A DNA stretch of 64,000 bases, from NCBI GenBank assembly GCA_014654415.1, contig JACWDC010000005.1:1-64000 (forward strand), in the 5' to 3' direction. The DNA comes from Pelagibacterales bacterium SAG-MED05. Its GTDB lineage: Bacteria > Pseudomonadota > Alphaproteobacteria > Pelagibacterales > Pelagibacteraceae. Under the pieces are notes generated by a model that did not search any database, was not told the origin of the DNA, and saw only the letters and a list, made by a program, of their open reading frames with translations. Both the position numbers and the translations under genes were made by a program. Positions 37,401-46,661 of the stretch are shown here, in pieces (the first letter of the stretch is position 1; every line of letters begins with the position of its first letter).

Positions 37401-37880
37401 AGTAAAGATAATAATAAATTAAAGAATTTCACACAAGGGCTGAGGCCTTTTTCGAGTTCAATACCTAAAACTTTAAAAAAACATTTAAAGACAGGCGGAT
37501 ATAACTATTCAAACATTGTTGATAATTGGACTAAAATGGTAAATAAAAAAATATCTGATTGCTGCTATCCAATTACAGTTAAAATGGGAAAAGAAATGAG
37601 AAATGGCACTTTAGTACTAAATGTGCTTCATGGAAAAGAGCTGGAAATTGAATATAAAAAAAAAGAGATTGTTGATAAAATTAATAGCTTTTTTGGATAT
37701 AATTGTATCAGTCAAGTAACCTTAAAAATAGTGCAAGAAAAAGTTAATACTACAAAAAATGAATTTCCAAAGATTAAAAATTTATCAAAAATTACCGAAA
37801 AAATAGATAATGTTAAAAATAATCAATTAAAGAGTTCGTTAAATAATTTTTTAAAGGCATTCAATGAAAAAAATAAATAG
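37395..37880 (+). CDS. dciA: DciA-like (DUF721) protein
   Basis: DUF721 proteins include DciA, which helps load the replicative helicase in bacteria lacking DnaC or DnaI. The family region RPFSSSIPKTLKKHL and the KH-like core around NGTLVLNVLHGKELEIEYKKKEIVDKINSFFGYN (about 75-110) are visible. The order mutY / DUF721 - dsbA - smc is a conserved alphaproteobacterial neighbourhood. Its start overlaps that of mutY on the opposite strand by 6 bases, and its end overlaps dsbA by 17 bases. Confidence 0.78.
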   Translation: MHSKDNNKLKNFTQGLRPFSSSIPKTLKKHLKTGGYNYSNIVDNWTKMVNKKISDCCYPITVKMGKEMRNGTLVLNVLHGKELEIEYKKKEIVDKINSFFGYNCISQVTLKIVQEKVNTTKNEFPKIKNLSKITEKIDNVKNNQLKSSLNNFLKAFNEKNK

Positions 37881-38457
37881 TTTTTTTTATAAAATAATTT
37901 TTTTTATTTTTCTTACTTTTGCAGTTAATGCTGAAAATAAAATTTTAGAGATAGGAAATTCGAGTGCAGAAATTACTGTAAAAGTATTTTCATCTTTAAC
38001 CTGCCCTCACTGCGCTGATTTTCACAAAAATATATTTGAAAGTTTAAAAAAAGAATATATAGATAAAGACTTAGTGAGATTTGAGCATCACAGTTTCCCC
38101 TTAGATTTAGCAGCGCTCAATGCAGAAATAATTATTAGGTGTATCGCAGATGTTAATAAAAAATTTCAATTATTGGGTGAAATTTATAAAAAACAAAATC
38201 AATGGGCTGTTGGATCTGATATAAATCTCATTAACGAATCTATCAAAAAGATTGGTTTAAATTTTGGGTTAAGCAATATAAAAATGGATAATTGTCTTAA
38301 GAATGAAAGTGTTCAAGATCAAATTTTAAATGAAAGAATTGAAGCGCAAAAAAAGTATAAAATTCAATCTACACCAACTATTTATATTAATGAGAAAAAG
38401 TACAAAGGTGAGCATAAATATAAAACATTTAAGAAAACAATAGAAAAACTTTTATAA
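37864..38457 (+). CDS. DsbA-family thiol:disulfide oxidoreductase
   Basis: A 197-residue exported thioredoxin-fold protein. A hydrophobic signal peptide covers about 5-23 (KIIFFIFLTFAVNA). The active site is C47-P-H-C50 in SLTCPHCADFHKN, and the cis-proline is in IQSTPTIYINEKK. It probably introduces or shuffles disulfides in the periplasm, for example for cytochrome c maturation. It overlaps dciA by 17 bases and is followed directly by smc. Confidence 0.9.
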   Translation: MKKINSFFYKIIFFIFLTFAVNAENKILEIGNSSAEITVKVFSSLTCPHCADFHKNIFESLKKEYIDKDLVRFEHHSFPLDLAALNAEIIIRCIADVNKKFQLLGEIYKKQNQWAVGSDINLINESIKKIGLNFGLSNIKMDNCLKNESVQDQILNERIEAQKKYKIQSTPTIYINEKKYKGEHKYKTFKKTIEKLL

Positions 38458-40902
38458 ATGCAATTTAAAAAATTAGAGATTAATGGCTTTAAATCTTTTT
38501 CTGAAAAAACAACTTTTTTAATTCAAGATGGTTTAACAGGAATAGTTGGACCTAATGGATGTGGCAAATCAAATATAGTTGAGTCTTTAAGATGGTGTAT
38601 GGGTGAAAATTCTGCCAAAAGCATGAGAGGAACTGGGATGGAAGATGTTATTTTTTCTGGAACTTCTAATAAACCATCAAAAAATATTTCAGAAGTAGCA
38701 TTGTTGTTAGAAAACAAGGATAAAGATGGACCGTCTCAATATAATGAATTTGACGAGATAGGAATTAAAAGAAAAATAGAAAAAGATAAGGGGTCAAAAT
38801 ATTATATTAATGACAAGGAAGTTAGAGCGCGAGATGTTCAAACTTTTTTTGCAGACCTATCAACTGGTGCTCACTCACCCTCTTTAATTAGTCAAGGTAG
38901 AATTGGTCAGCTTGTCACTTCTAAACCTATTGAAAGAAGATCTGTTCTTGAAGAAGCTGCTGGAATATCAGGAATTCATTCGAGAAGACAAGAAGCTGAG
39001 ACAAGGCTAAATGCTGCTGAAAATAATTTAAAAAGAGCTGACGAGCTTAAAAAACAACAACAAAAACAATTAGATAATTTAAAAAAACAAGCTGAAGAAG
39101 CGACGAGATATAAAGAAATATCTAAAGAAATAAAAAAGATCGAGTCAGGTTTGTATTATTTAAAAATTAGAGAAATAGAAAAAGATAAAAAACAAATTTC
39201 AGAAAAACTTGGTGAATTAGAAGATGAAGTGAGTGCAATAAATATAGATCTCAATCACAATAATTCTCTTTTAGAAGAAGAGAATAAAAAACTTTCTCCA
39301 TTAAGAGACAAAAAAATGGAAAGTGCTGCTAAAATTCAAAAATTAAATTTAGATATGGCAAGCCTTGAGGAAGAAGAGGCCAGAGTTAAATCATTGGAGA
39401 TAAAACTTGAAAGATCTGTAAAAACGATAGAGTCTGACTCAGAGCGTGAACGAAGTATCTCTTTAGATGCTGAGTTAAATGAAAAAAGAATATCAAAAGA
39501 AAAAGAAGAATTATTAAAAACTGAAAATGAGCTAATAGAAGTAGAGTCAATATCTTCTAAAGAACTTAATTCATCAAAAACTAATTTAAGTAATTTACAA
39601 ACACAATTAGATGCGTTGCTAAATAGAATAGAAGGATACATAGATCAAGAAAAAAAATTAACAAAAGAAATATTTCAAGAATTAAAAGAATTAGTAAAAA
39701 AAATCACTCTATCTCAAGAAGAGTATGCGGAAAAATATGGAAAAAATAAATCTATTCAGAGCGACTCTATTAAAAGAAAAGAAAGAATAAAAAATATAGA
39801 TATTGAGCTTGAAAACTGGAGAAATTTAAAATCTAATTCAGAAAAAATGACCACTGAACTTAATGAAAGAAAAGATAAAATTAAACAAGAATTAAATGAA
39901 AATAAAAAAAATCCAGAACGTATAGCAACTTCAAAAGGTCAAAATTTACAAAATTTAGAAAACACTAAAAAAAGAAATGAAGAAATTGAAACAGAATTAG
40001 TTGAGTCTGAAAGTAAGCACAATTTGATTAGTCAAAATTTAAAAGAGATACAATCCAAATTGTCAGATTTAAAAGAGAAAAAAGCTAGAAACGAAGCAAC
40101 GATTGAAGGTATAGACAATAGAAAGAAAGATTTGATGTATTCAGTGAAAAATGAACTAAGCATCGAAAATGAGACATTATTAATAACTCAATCAGATTTA
40201 AGTAATTTATCTACTGAAAATTTACCTACCATTGAAGATCAAACTCTAAAAGTAGAAAAAATTAAAAAGCAGAGAGAATCTTTAGGATCAGTAAATCTTC
40301 GAGCTGATGAAGAAACTAAAAAATATGAGACGGAAATAAAAAAAATGGAAGATGATAGAGCCGATCTTTATTCTGCAATAGTAAAACTAAAGGCTAGTAT
40401 TGATGAACTTAATCAAAAAGGCAGAGAAAGACTCTTAGAAGCATTTACAAAAGTAAACAGAAAATTCAATGAAGTCTACACAAAATTGTTTAGCGGGGGT
40501 ACTGCAAAAATTGAATTGGTCGACTCGGATGATCCTCTTGAAGCAGGTTTGGAAATGTTTGTATCTCCTCCTGGAAAAAGACTTCAATCAATTACTTTGT
40601 TATCTGGTGGAGAGCAAGCTTTGACGGCATTATCATTAATTTTTGCAGTTTTTTTAGTTAACCCTTCGCCTATTTGTGTTTTAGATGAAGTTGATGCGCC
40701 CTTGGATGATGCTAACGTGACAAAATTTTGTGAACTACTTGATGAATTGACAAAAATTACAAAAACAAAATTTATAATTATCACGCACCATGCTCTAACT
40801 ATGTCAAGAATGCATAGACTATATGGAGTTACTATGGCTGAACAAGGAGTTAGCCAGTTAGTTTCTGTTGACTTGCAAAAAGCTGAAGAGTTAGTAGCTT
40901 AA
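38458..40902 (+). CDS. smc: Chromosome segregation protein SMC, short form without visible hinge
   Basis: The N-terminal ATPase half has Walker A GPNGCGKS (31-38) and the Q-loop region SQGRIG (145-150). The C-terminal half has the signature LSGGEQALTALS (714-725) and Walker B ICVLDEVDAPLDD (739-751), so the head domain is complete. Family length is normally about 1150 residues; this one has 814. Between the heads there is only charged coiled coil (about 165-395 and 435-660). The glycine-rich globular hinge of about 150 residues that dimerises SMC cannot be found. The frame is open and the heads intact, so this is not a simple decayed gene. Confidence 0.92.
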   Translation: MQFKKLEINGFKSFSEKTTFLIQDGLTGIVGPNGCGKSNIVESLRWCMGENSAKSMRGTGMEDVIFSGTSNKPSKNISEVALLLENKDKDGPSQYNEFDEIGIKRKIEKDKGSKYYINDKEVRARDVQTFFADLSTGAHSPSLISQGRIGQLVTSKPIERRSVLEEAAGISGIHSRRQEAETRLNAAENNLKRADELKKQQQKQLDNLKKQAEEATRYKEISKEIKKIESGLYYLKIREIEKDKKQISEKLGELEDEVSAINIDLNHNNSLLEEENKKLSPLRDKKMESAAKIQKLNLDMASLEEEEARVKSLEIKLERSVKTIESDSERERSISLDAELNEKRISKEKEELLKTENELIEVESISSKELNSSKTNLSNLQTQLDALLNRIEGYIDQEKKLTKEIFQELKELVKKITLSQEEYAEKYGKNKSIQSDSIKRKERIKNIDIELENWRNLKSNSEKMTTELNERKDKIKQELNENKKNPERIATSKGQNLQNLENTKKRNEEIETELVESESKHNLISQNLKEIQSKLSDLKEKKARNEATIEGIDNRKKDLMYSVKNELSIENETLLITQSDLSNLSTENLPTIEDQTLKVEKIKKQRESLGSVNLRADEETKKYETEIKKMEDDRADLYSAIVKLKASIDELNQKGRERLLEAFTKVNRKFNEVYTKLFSGGTAKIELVDSDDPLEAGLEMFVSPPGKRLQSITLLSGGEQALTALSLIFAVFLVNPSPICVLDEVDAPLDDANVTKFCELLDELTKITKTKFIIITHHALTMSRMHRLYGVTMAEQGVSQLVSVDLQKAEELVA

Positions 40903-40915
40903 ATATTTAAAAAAA

Positions 40916-41200
40916 ATGACAAATCCTGAGGATTTTAAAACTCGCCTAAAAATTGCAAAATCAAAAATAAAAAAACAAATTAATCCAGACAACGAAAAAA
41001 GAGGCTCTTTTATGGGCAATGCATTCAAATTAGGCACAGAATTAGTTGCTGCCGTTGGAGTTGGGACAATAATTGGGTTTATTTTAGATAGTTGGTTTGA
41101 TACTAAACCATGGTTAATAATAATTTTCTTTTTTTTAGGAGCTGCTGCTGGAATGTTAAATGTTGTAAGAACAGCTAACCGAATGCAAAAAGAAGATTAA
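40916..41200 (+). CDS. atpI: ATP synthase protein I (AtpI)
   Basis: A 94-residue membrane protein with two helices (about 36-55 and 62-82), the second containing WLIIIFFFLGAAAGMLNVVR, matching the alphaproteobacterial AtpI family. AtpI helps assemble the c-ring. It is the first gene of the F0 cluster, 13 bases after smc. Confidence 0.88.
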   Translation: MTNPEDFKTRLKIAKSKIKKQINPDNEKRGSFMGNAFKLGTELVAAVGVGTIIGFILDSWFDTKPWLIIIFFFLGAAAGMLNVVRTANRMQKED

Positions 41201-41214
41201 ATTAAAGGATTTTT

Positions 41215-41949
41215 ATGGCAAATAACCCAATGCAACAATTCAGTGTTCATAAAATAGGTCCAGAAATTAAAATTGCTGGGATAGATCTTTCTTTTACAAA
41301 TGCTAGCTTATTTATGATTATTAGTATGGCTATAATTCTGCTTTTTTTATTCTTAGGAACAAAAGAAAGAAAGATAATTCCAGATAAGATTCAATTGATT
41401 GCTGAAATGCTATATAACTTTGTTGCCAAGATGATTAGTGATACTGCTGGCTCTAAGGCTAAACCTTATTTCCCATTCATATTCAGTTTATTTATGTTCG
41501 TTCTTTTATGTAATATGGTGGGTATGCTCCCTTACGCCTTTACCGTAACTAGCCACATTATTGTTACGCTGATTATGGCTTTGTTTGTTTTTATCGCTGT
41601 AACCATAATTGGTTTCTTTAAACATGGTTTTAAATATTTAAGTATATTTGTTCCTAGTGGAGTTCCAGCTGTTCTTCTTCCTCTCATTACTATAATAGAG
41701 ATTATTTCATATTTAAGCAGACCAGTTAGCTTATCAGTTCGATTATTTGCTAATATGATGGCAGGTCACACTATGTTAAAAGTTTTTGGAGGATTTGTAA
41801 TTAGTTTAGGAATACTAGGTGGTTGGTTACCGCTTAGTTTTTCAGTAGCATTAACAGGCTTAGAAATCTTAGTGGCATTTCTTCAAGCTTATGTTTTTGC
41901 AATATTAACCTGCATCTATTTAAATGATGCATTAAATTTACACCATTAA
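41215..41949 (+). CDS. atpB: ATP synthase F0 subunit a
   Basis: Subunit a forms the proton half-channels next to the c-ring. The 244-residue protein has several helices and the essential arginine in RPVSLSVRLFANMMAGH (about 170-186). The segment TGLEILVAFLQAYVFAILTCIYLNDAL near the C-terminus carries the conserved polar residues of the last helix. There is a 14-base gap after atpI. Confidence 0.97.
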   Translation: MANNPMQQFSVHKIGPEIKIAGIDLSFTNASLFMIISMAIILLFLFLGTKERKIIPDKIQLIAEMLYNFVAKMISDTAGSKAKPYFPFIFSLFMFVLLCNMVGMLPYAFTVTSHIIVTLIMALFVFIAVTIIGFFKHGFKYLSIFVPSGVPAVLLPLITIIEIISYLSRPVSLSVRLFANMMAGHTMLKVFGGFVISLGILGGWLPLSFSVALTGLEILVAFLQAYVFAILTCIYLNDALNLHH

Positions 41950-41955
41950 TAAATA

Positions 41956-41962
41956 AAGGAGG
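41956..41962 (+). promoter_or_regulatory. Strong Shine-Dalgarno sequence of atpE
   Basis: AAGGAGG lies 4 bases before the atpE ATG and is a full match to the anti-Shine-Dalgarno sequence. Most genes here have weak or no such motif. It fits the need for many c subunits per complex. Confidence 0.75.
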
Positions 41963-41966
41963 AAAA

Positions 41967-42194
41967 ATGGAGTTAGAAGCGGCAAAAATGATTGGAGCAG
42001 GTCTTGCTGCAATCGCATTGGCTGGAGCAGGAGTAGGTATCGGAATTATTTTCGGTAATTATCTGTCTGGAGCTATGAGAAATCCGTCAGCAGCACAAAA
42101 ACAATTTCCTAATTTGCTTTTAGGATTTGCTTTAGCTGAAGCAACTGGATTATTTGGGCTTGTAGTAGCGTTGATTATTTTATTTGCATTTTAA
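41967..42194 (+). CDS. atpE: ATP synthase F0 subunit c
   Basis: A 75-residue double-helix hairpin that builds the proton-driven ring. The glycine-rich first helix (GLAAIALAGAGVGIGIIFG), the polar loop RNPSAAQKQF and the second helix with the ion-binding glutamate in GFALAEATGLFGLVVALII are all present. There is no sodium-binding signature, so a proton ring is inferred. It is preceded by a strong Shine-Dalgarno sequence. Confidence 0.97.
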   Translation: MELEAAKMIGAGLAAIALAGAGVGIGIIFGNYLSGAMRNPSAAQKQFPNLLLGFALAEATGLFGLVVALIILFAF

Positions 42195-42205
42195 TTAAAT
42201 AAATT

Positions 42206-42781
42206 ATGAAGCGTTATCTGGCTTTAATATTAGTCCTGTCGACTATTTGCACTAATTTGTTTGCAGCTGAGGCTGGTATGCCTCAGCTAGACCCAAAGTA
42301 TTGGGCTTCGCAAGCTTTTTGGTTAATTTTGGTATTTTCAATTTTATATATATCAATTGCTAAAATTTATTTACCAAAAATAAAAAGCAACCTAGATGAT
42401 AGAGAAAACAAAATAAAAGAAGATTTAGATGAAGCCAGTAAATTAAAAAATTTATCTGAAAAAAAGATCAAAGAATATGAAATTATTTTAGAAAATTCAA
42501 AAAAAGAAGTTACAAAAATTTTATTAGTTTCTAAAAATACTTTGAATAAAAATATCCAAAATAAAAAAGCTTCTATGGAAAAAGAAATTGAAAATGAGAT
42601 TTCAAAAGCACAAAAAGAAATTTTAGAAATGAAAAAAAATTCTATTAATTCTATACATAATATATCTCAAGAAATTGCTTCAAATATAATCGAAAAAATA
42701 TCAGGTGATAAACTTAATGAGAGTAGCACTAGAGCTGTAATTGAAGATGTTGCTAAAAAAAATATTGGTAAATATTTATGA
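42206..42781 (+). CDS. atpG: ATP synthase F0 subunit b'
   Basis: Alphaproteobacteria use two b-type peripheral stalk subunits. This 191-residue copy has a signal-like hydrophobic N-terminus (4-20), a membrane helix (about 35-53, AFWLILVFSILYISIAKIYLPK) and a long charged helix to the end. It overlaps atpF by 4 bases. The assignment as b' follows its position before the shorter b and the N-terminal extension. Confidence 0.88.
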   Translation: MKRYLALILVLSTICTNLFAAEAGMPQLDPKYWASQAFWLILVFSILYISIAKIYLPKIKSNLDDRENKIKEDLDEASKLKNLSEKKIKEYEIILENSKKEVTKILLVSKNTLNKNIQNKKASMEKEIENEISKAQKEILEMKKNSINSIHNISQEIASNIIEKISGDKLNESSTRAVIEDVAKKNIGKYL

Positions 42782-43275
42782 CAATAGATGCAACATTTTG
42801 GGTTGCCATTTCTTTTTTTATTTTTCTAGGAATCTTAATTTACTTTAAGATACCTCAAAAAGTAAAAGATGTTTTAAATGAAAATATCTCAAAGATTAAA
42901 AAACAAATAAATGAGGCGGAAAAATTAAAAGAAGAAGCAAAAAATATTTTAAGTGAACATGAAAAAAAGATCAGTAATTCAAAAGCTGAGGTTAAATCAA
43001 TGCTTAATAAAGCCAACGAGGATTCTGAAAGAAATATTATTAAAACAAACGAAGAATTTTATAAATTAATGGAAAATAGAAAAAAAAATGCTGAAGAAAG
43101 AATCAAACAAATGAAAAACCAGGCGCTTAAGGATATTAAAAACAGTTCGGTCAAAATAGCAATAGAATCTGTTGAAAAGCTTCTTAAAAATTCCATAGAT
43201 AAAAGTAAATTAGATAAAATCTATTTATCGAGTATTGAAGAAACAAAATTAGCACTTAAGAAAAAATCCAGTTAG
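42778..43275 (+). CDS. atpF: ATP synthase F0 subunit b
   Basis: The second peripheral stalk subunit, 165 residues: one N-terminal membrane helix (FWVAISFFIFLGILIYFKIPQKV, about 7-29), then a highly charged amphipathic helix that would pair with b'. It ends the F0 cluster; the F1 genes are not in the window. Seventeen bases separate it from crtI, too few for a normal independent promoter and terminator. Confidence 0.92.
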   Translation: MTIDATFWVAISFFIFLGILIYFKIPQKVKDVLNENISKIKKQINEAEKLKEEAKNILSEHEKKISNSKAEVKSMLNKANEDSERNIIKTNEEFYKLMENRKKNAEERIKQMKNQALKDIKNSSVKIAIESVEKLLKNSIDKSKLDKIYLSSIEETKLALKKKSS

Positions 43276-43292
43276 AATAGGCCATAACAATC

Positions 43293-44762
43293 ATGGCAAA
43301 AAAAATAATAATTGTTGGCTCAGGTTTTGGAGGATTAGCCTCTGCCTTGAGATTGCGGGCTAAAGGTTTTGATGTAACTTTAGTTGAAAAACATTCTGGT
43401 CTAGGAGGTAGAGCTAGAGTTTTTAAAAAAGGAAGTTTTACCTATGATGGTGGTCCTACAGTTATAACAGCTCCATATCTTTTTGAAGAATTATTTTCCT
43501 TGTTTAATAAAAAAATTTCTAACTATGTTAAAATTGTCCCTTTAGATTTATGGTACCGATTCGTATTTAGTGATGGACAAACTTTTGATTACTCAGGTGA
43601 TGAAAAATCAATGGAAAAAGAAGTCAAAAAATTTTCAGATAAAGATTTTAAAGGGTATAAGGATTTGGTAAATTTTACAGAAAAAATTTTCAATAAAGGT
43701 TTTACTGATTTATCAGATAAACCATTTAATAATATTGCTTTTATGCTCAATCAGGTGCCCTCGCTGTTAAGGTTAAAAAGTTATATGTCCGTTTATAAAT
43801 TAGTTTCAAATTATATAAAAAATGAAAAACTAAGAAGAGTGTTTAGTATGCATCCTCTTTTAGTAGGAGGTAATCCTTTTACAACTACATCAATTTATAC
43901 ACTAATTTTATTTTTAGAAAAAAAATGGGGCATCCATTACTCGATGGGAGGTACTGGAAACGTAGTAAATGCTTTAGAAAAATTAATGGTGGAAGAAAAT
44001 ATTAAGATCATTAAAGGGGCTGAAGTCACTGAAATCATTTCAAGTGATAACAAGGTTAAAGGGGTTAAGTTAAATAATTCTGAAATAATTGAATGTGATT
44101 ATATAGTTTGTAATTCTGATCCTCCAAATGTTTACCAAAATTTAATCAAATCAAAAAATAATTATAATTTTTTATTTAAACAAAAAATAAAAAGAATGGA
44201 TTATTCTATGGGTTTATTTGTTTATTATTTTGGATCAAAAAAACAATACAAAGACGTGGCCCATCATACTATTTATTTTGGAAATTCTTATGAAAAACAT
44301 TTAGACAAAATTTTTGAGAAAAAAATATTATCCAAAGATATTAGTTATTATTTACACAGACCTTCAGCTACAGATCCTAATATGGCTCCAAGTGGCCAAG
44401 ACGCATTTTATGTTTTAGTTCCTGTGCCAAACAATTTATCAAATATAGATTGGTCAAATGAAGGTAAAAAATTTAAAAATTTAATTTTAGAAAAAATGGA
44501 TAGTTCTGTATTGCCTGGAATAAAAGAGAATGTTGTAAGTGATTTTTATTTGACCCCTGACTATTTTGAAAAAGAATTAGCAACATTACACGGTTCAGGA
44601 TTTTCAATTCAGCCTAAATTTTCACAATCTGCGTATTTTAGATTTCATAATCAATCAGAAGTATTTAAAAATTTGTACTTTGTGGGGGCAGGAACACACC
44701 CTGGAGCAGGAATGCCAGGAGTTCTCTCTTCAGCTAAAGTATTAGATAAATTATTTTCATGA
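43293..44762 (+). CDS. crtI: Phytoene desaturase (lycopene-forming)
   Basis: CrtI introduces double bonds into phytoene to form lycopene. The 489-residue flavoprotein has the N-terminal FAD motif IIIVGSGFGGLASALRLRAKG (about 4-24), RARVFKKGSFTYDGGPTVI, and the C-terminal family signature YFVGAGTHPGAGMPGVLSSAKV (about 460-481). The length and both signatures fit bacterial CrtI. It is the first of four retinal-synthesis genes, lies 17 bases behind atpF and overlaps crtB by 4 bases. Confidence 0.94.
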   Translation: MAKKIIIVGSGFGGLASALRLRAKGFDVTLVEKHSGLGGRARVFKKGSFTYDGGPTVITAPYLFEELFSLFNKKISNYVKIVPLDLWYRFVFSDGQTFDYSGDEKSMEKEVKKFSDKDFKGYKDLVNFTEKIFNKGFTDLSDKPFNNIAFMLNQVPSLLRLKSYMSVYKLVSNYIKNEKLRRVFSMHPLLVGGNPFTTTSIYTLILFLEKKWGIHYSMGGTGNVVNALEKLMVEENIKIIKGAEVTEIISSDNKVKGVKLNNSEIIECDYIVCNSDPPNVYQNLIKSKNNYNFLFKQKIKRMDYSMGLFVYYFGSKKQYKDVAHHTIYFGNSYEKHLDKIFEKKILSKDISYYLHRPSATDPNMAPSGQDAFYVLVPVPNNLSNIDWSNEGKKFKNLILEKMDSSVLPGIKENVVSDFYLTPDYFEKELATLHGSGFSIQPKFSQSAYFRFHNQSEVFKNLYFVGAGTHPGAGMPGVLSSAKVLDKLFS

Positions 44763-45607
44763 GTAATAATTTATTAAAAAAACATGCAAAATCTTTTTAC
44801 TGGGCTAGTTTCTTCTTATCTAAAGAGATATTTAGTAAATGTTCCTCTCTATATAACTTTTGTAGAACTTTAGATGATATCGTTGATGATCATGAAAAGC
44901 TGGTAATTAAAAAAGATAATTTCTTTAGATTTAAAAAGAATTTTATAGATAAAGATCTCAATAATCCAATAATCAAAGAAATGTGGTCGATAATTAATAG
45001 TGAAAAAATTTCCGAAAAGGTTGTAACAGATTTATTTGATGGAGTTGAAACGGACTTAGAAGAAAAAGTGCAGATCAATTCAAAAAAAGAATTATTAATT
45101 TACTCTTATAGAGTTGCAGGAACAGTTGGTTTGATGATGTCAAAGATTTTAAAAGTAAAAAATAAAGAGGCTCTAAAAGGAGCAATTGATCTTGGGATTG
45201 CTATGCAACTTACAAATATTGCTCGAGACGTTTGTGAAGATAGAGATCGTAATCGTAAATATATTAAACCTGATTTTTCTGCTATTAAAGAAACAATAAA
45301 CGACTCTCAAATATTTTACGAAAAATCTTTCAATTCAATTAGTAGCATACCATTAAGATCTAGATTTTCAGTTATTGTGGCGAGACGCGTTTATAGAAAA
45401 ATTGGCGATTATATTTTGAAACAAAAAAACATAGAAAATTATAATAAAGCAGGAAAAATCTATGTTCCAATTTTTGGGAAAATAATTCAGACTTTTTTCT
45501 CTATTTTTGACTTTTTTAAATTATTATTTGTTAAGCGGTTAATTTACGATAATCATATAAACCATAATATTTTAGATAAAGAAGTTAACTTAAATGAAAG
45601 AATTTAA
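44759..45607 (+). CDS. crtB: Phytoene synthase
   Basis: CrtB condenses two geranylgeranyl diphosphates to phytoene. The two aspartate-rich motifs are visible: LDDIVDDHE (about 40-48) and ARDVCEDRDRNRKYI (about 158-172). YSYRVAGTVGLMMSKIL is the typical middle helix. The 282-residue length is slightly short for the family. The crtE gene needed for its substrate is not in the window. It overlaps crtY by 14 bases. Confidence 0.94.
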   Translation: MSNNLLKKHAKSFYWASFFLSKEIFSKCSSLYNFCRTLDDIVDDHEKLVIKKDNFFRFKKNFIDKDLNNPIIKEMWSIINSEKISEKVVTDLFDGVETDLEEKVQINSKKELLIYSYRVAGTVGLMMSKILKVKNKEALKGAIDLGIAMQLTNIARDVCEDRDRNRKYIKPDFSAIKETINDSQIFYEKSFNSISSIPLRSRFSVIVARRVYRKIGDYILKQKNIENYNKAGKIYVPIFGKIIQTFFSIFDFFKLLFVKRLIYDNHINHNILDKEVNLNERI

Positions 45608-46661
45608 TTATTTAATCATTGGTGGAGGATGCGCAGGCTTATCTTTGGCTTATGAGCTTGAAATTAATGGAAAATTAAAGGATAAAACTTTAGCTATCAT
45701 TGAGCCTCGTAAAGAATATAGAAGAGATAAAACTTGGTCTTTCTGGAAAGTATTTGATCATAATTTTGAAGATTGTGTAATAAAGAGTTGGAATAATTTT
45801 ACAATACACTCCTCTGAAAGTTCTCAAGAATTAACAAATATAAATTTTCCTTACCAGAGTATTGATAGTGGAAAATTTTATGAAAAAATTAATTTAAAAC
45901 TTTCTGCTAATCCAAATATAAATTTTTTCAAAAATCTTAATGAGATTAATTCGAAAAATTCAATTGTCTTCAATAGTGTGTTTGAAGGTGAACTTGATAA
46001 ATCAGAGTTGTGGCAGCACTTCCAAGGAGTTGAAATTGAGACAAAAAAGGATATTTTTGATGATGAGATTTTAAACCTAATGGATTTTAATTGCGATCAA
46101 AGAAATGATGTGCATTTTTTTTATACATTGCCCTTTAGAAAAAATAAAGCTTTGGTTGAAACAACCTGGTTATCAGATTTAGAAGATCAAAGCCTTATGG
46201 ATTATGATTTACAACTGGAAAACTATATCAAAAATAATTTAGGGATAAAAGATTATAAAATAAATTTTACAGAAAAAGGAGCTATACCTTTATTTTATCC
46301 ATCATTTAAAAATGATGATAAAAATATTAACATAGGATCTGCTGGAGGAATGACTAGATTAAGCACTGGATATACTTTTTTGAATATTCAAGAGCATAGT
46401 AAATATATTGTAAAGAATATTCATAAAATAAAACAAATAAATACATTTAATCTTGGAAAAAAATATCAATTTTTAGATAAAGTATTTCTAAGAGTCTTAG
46501 AAAAACATCCAGAAAAAATGCCAAAGATATTCTCAGATATGTTCAAAACTTCTTCTAATACAGTTATTAAATTTTTATCAAATAAAAGTAATATTTTTGA
46601 AGATATTAATATTATAAGAAAAATGCCTAAATTAATTTTTATAAAGGCATTATTTAGCTAA
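45594..46661 (+). CDS. crtY: Lycopene beta-cyclase, CrtY type
   Basis: CrtY closes both ends of lycopene to give beta-carotene. The 355-residue protein has a dinucleotide-binding start NYLIIGGGCAGLSLAYEL (about 5-22), the family motif RRDKTWSFW (about 44-52), and the C-terminal GSAGGMTRLSTGYTFLNIQEH. It overlaps crtB by 14 bases and its last base is shared with the blh start. Confidence 0.93.
   Translation: MKEFNYLIIGGGCAGLSLAYELEINGKLKDKTLAIIEPRKEYRRDKTWSFWKVFDHNFEDCVIKSWNNFTIHSSESSQELTNINFPYQSIDSGKFYEKINLKLSANPNINFFKNLNEINSKNSIVFNSVFEGELDKSELWQHFQGVEIETKKDIFDDEILNLMDFNCDQRNDVHFFYTLPFRKNKALVETTWLSDLEDQSLMDYDLQLENYIKNNLGIKDYKINFTEKGAIPLFYPSFKNDDKNINIGSAGGMTRLSTGYTFLNIQEHSKYIVKNIHKIKQINTFNLGKKYQFLDKVFLRVLEKHPEKMPKIFSDMFKTSSNTVIKFLSNKSNIFEDINIIRKMPKLIFIKALFS

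Noticed and set aside
39336-39641. 101-residue minus-strand ORF opposite smc
   Set aside because: The serine/phenylalanine-rich composition is the mirror of the lysine/glutamate coiled coil of SMC.
38458-40902. smc as a pseudogene
   Set aside because: The reading frame is open from the start codon to the stop and both ATPase half-motifs are intact, so a short functional form is more likely than decay.
43276-43292. A promoter for the retinal genes in the atpF-crtI gap
   Set aside because: Seventeen bases are too few for a complete promoter. One inside atpF cannot be excluded, but no good box pair was seen.
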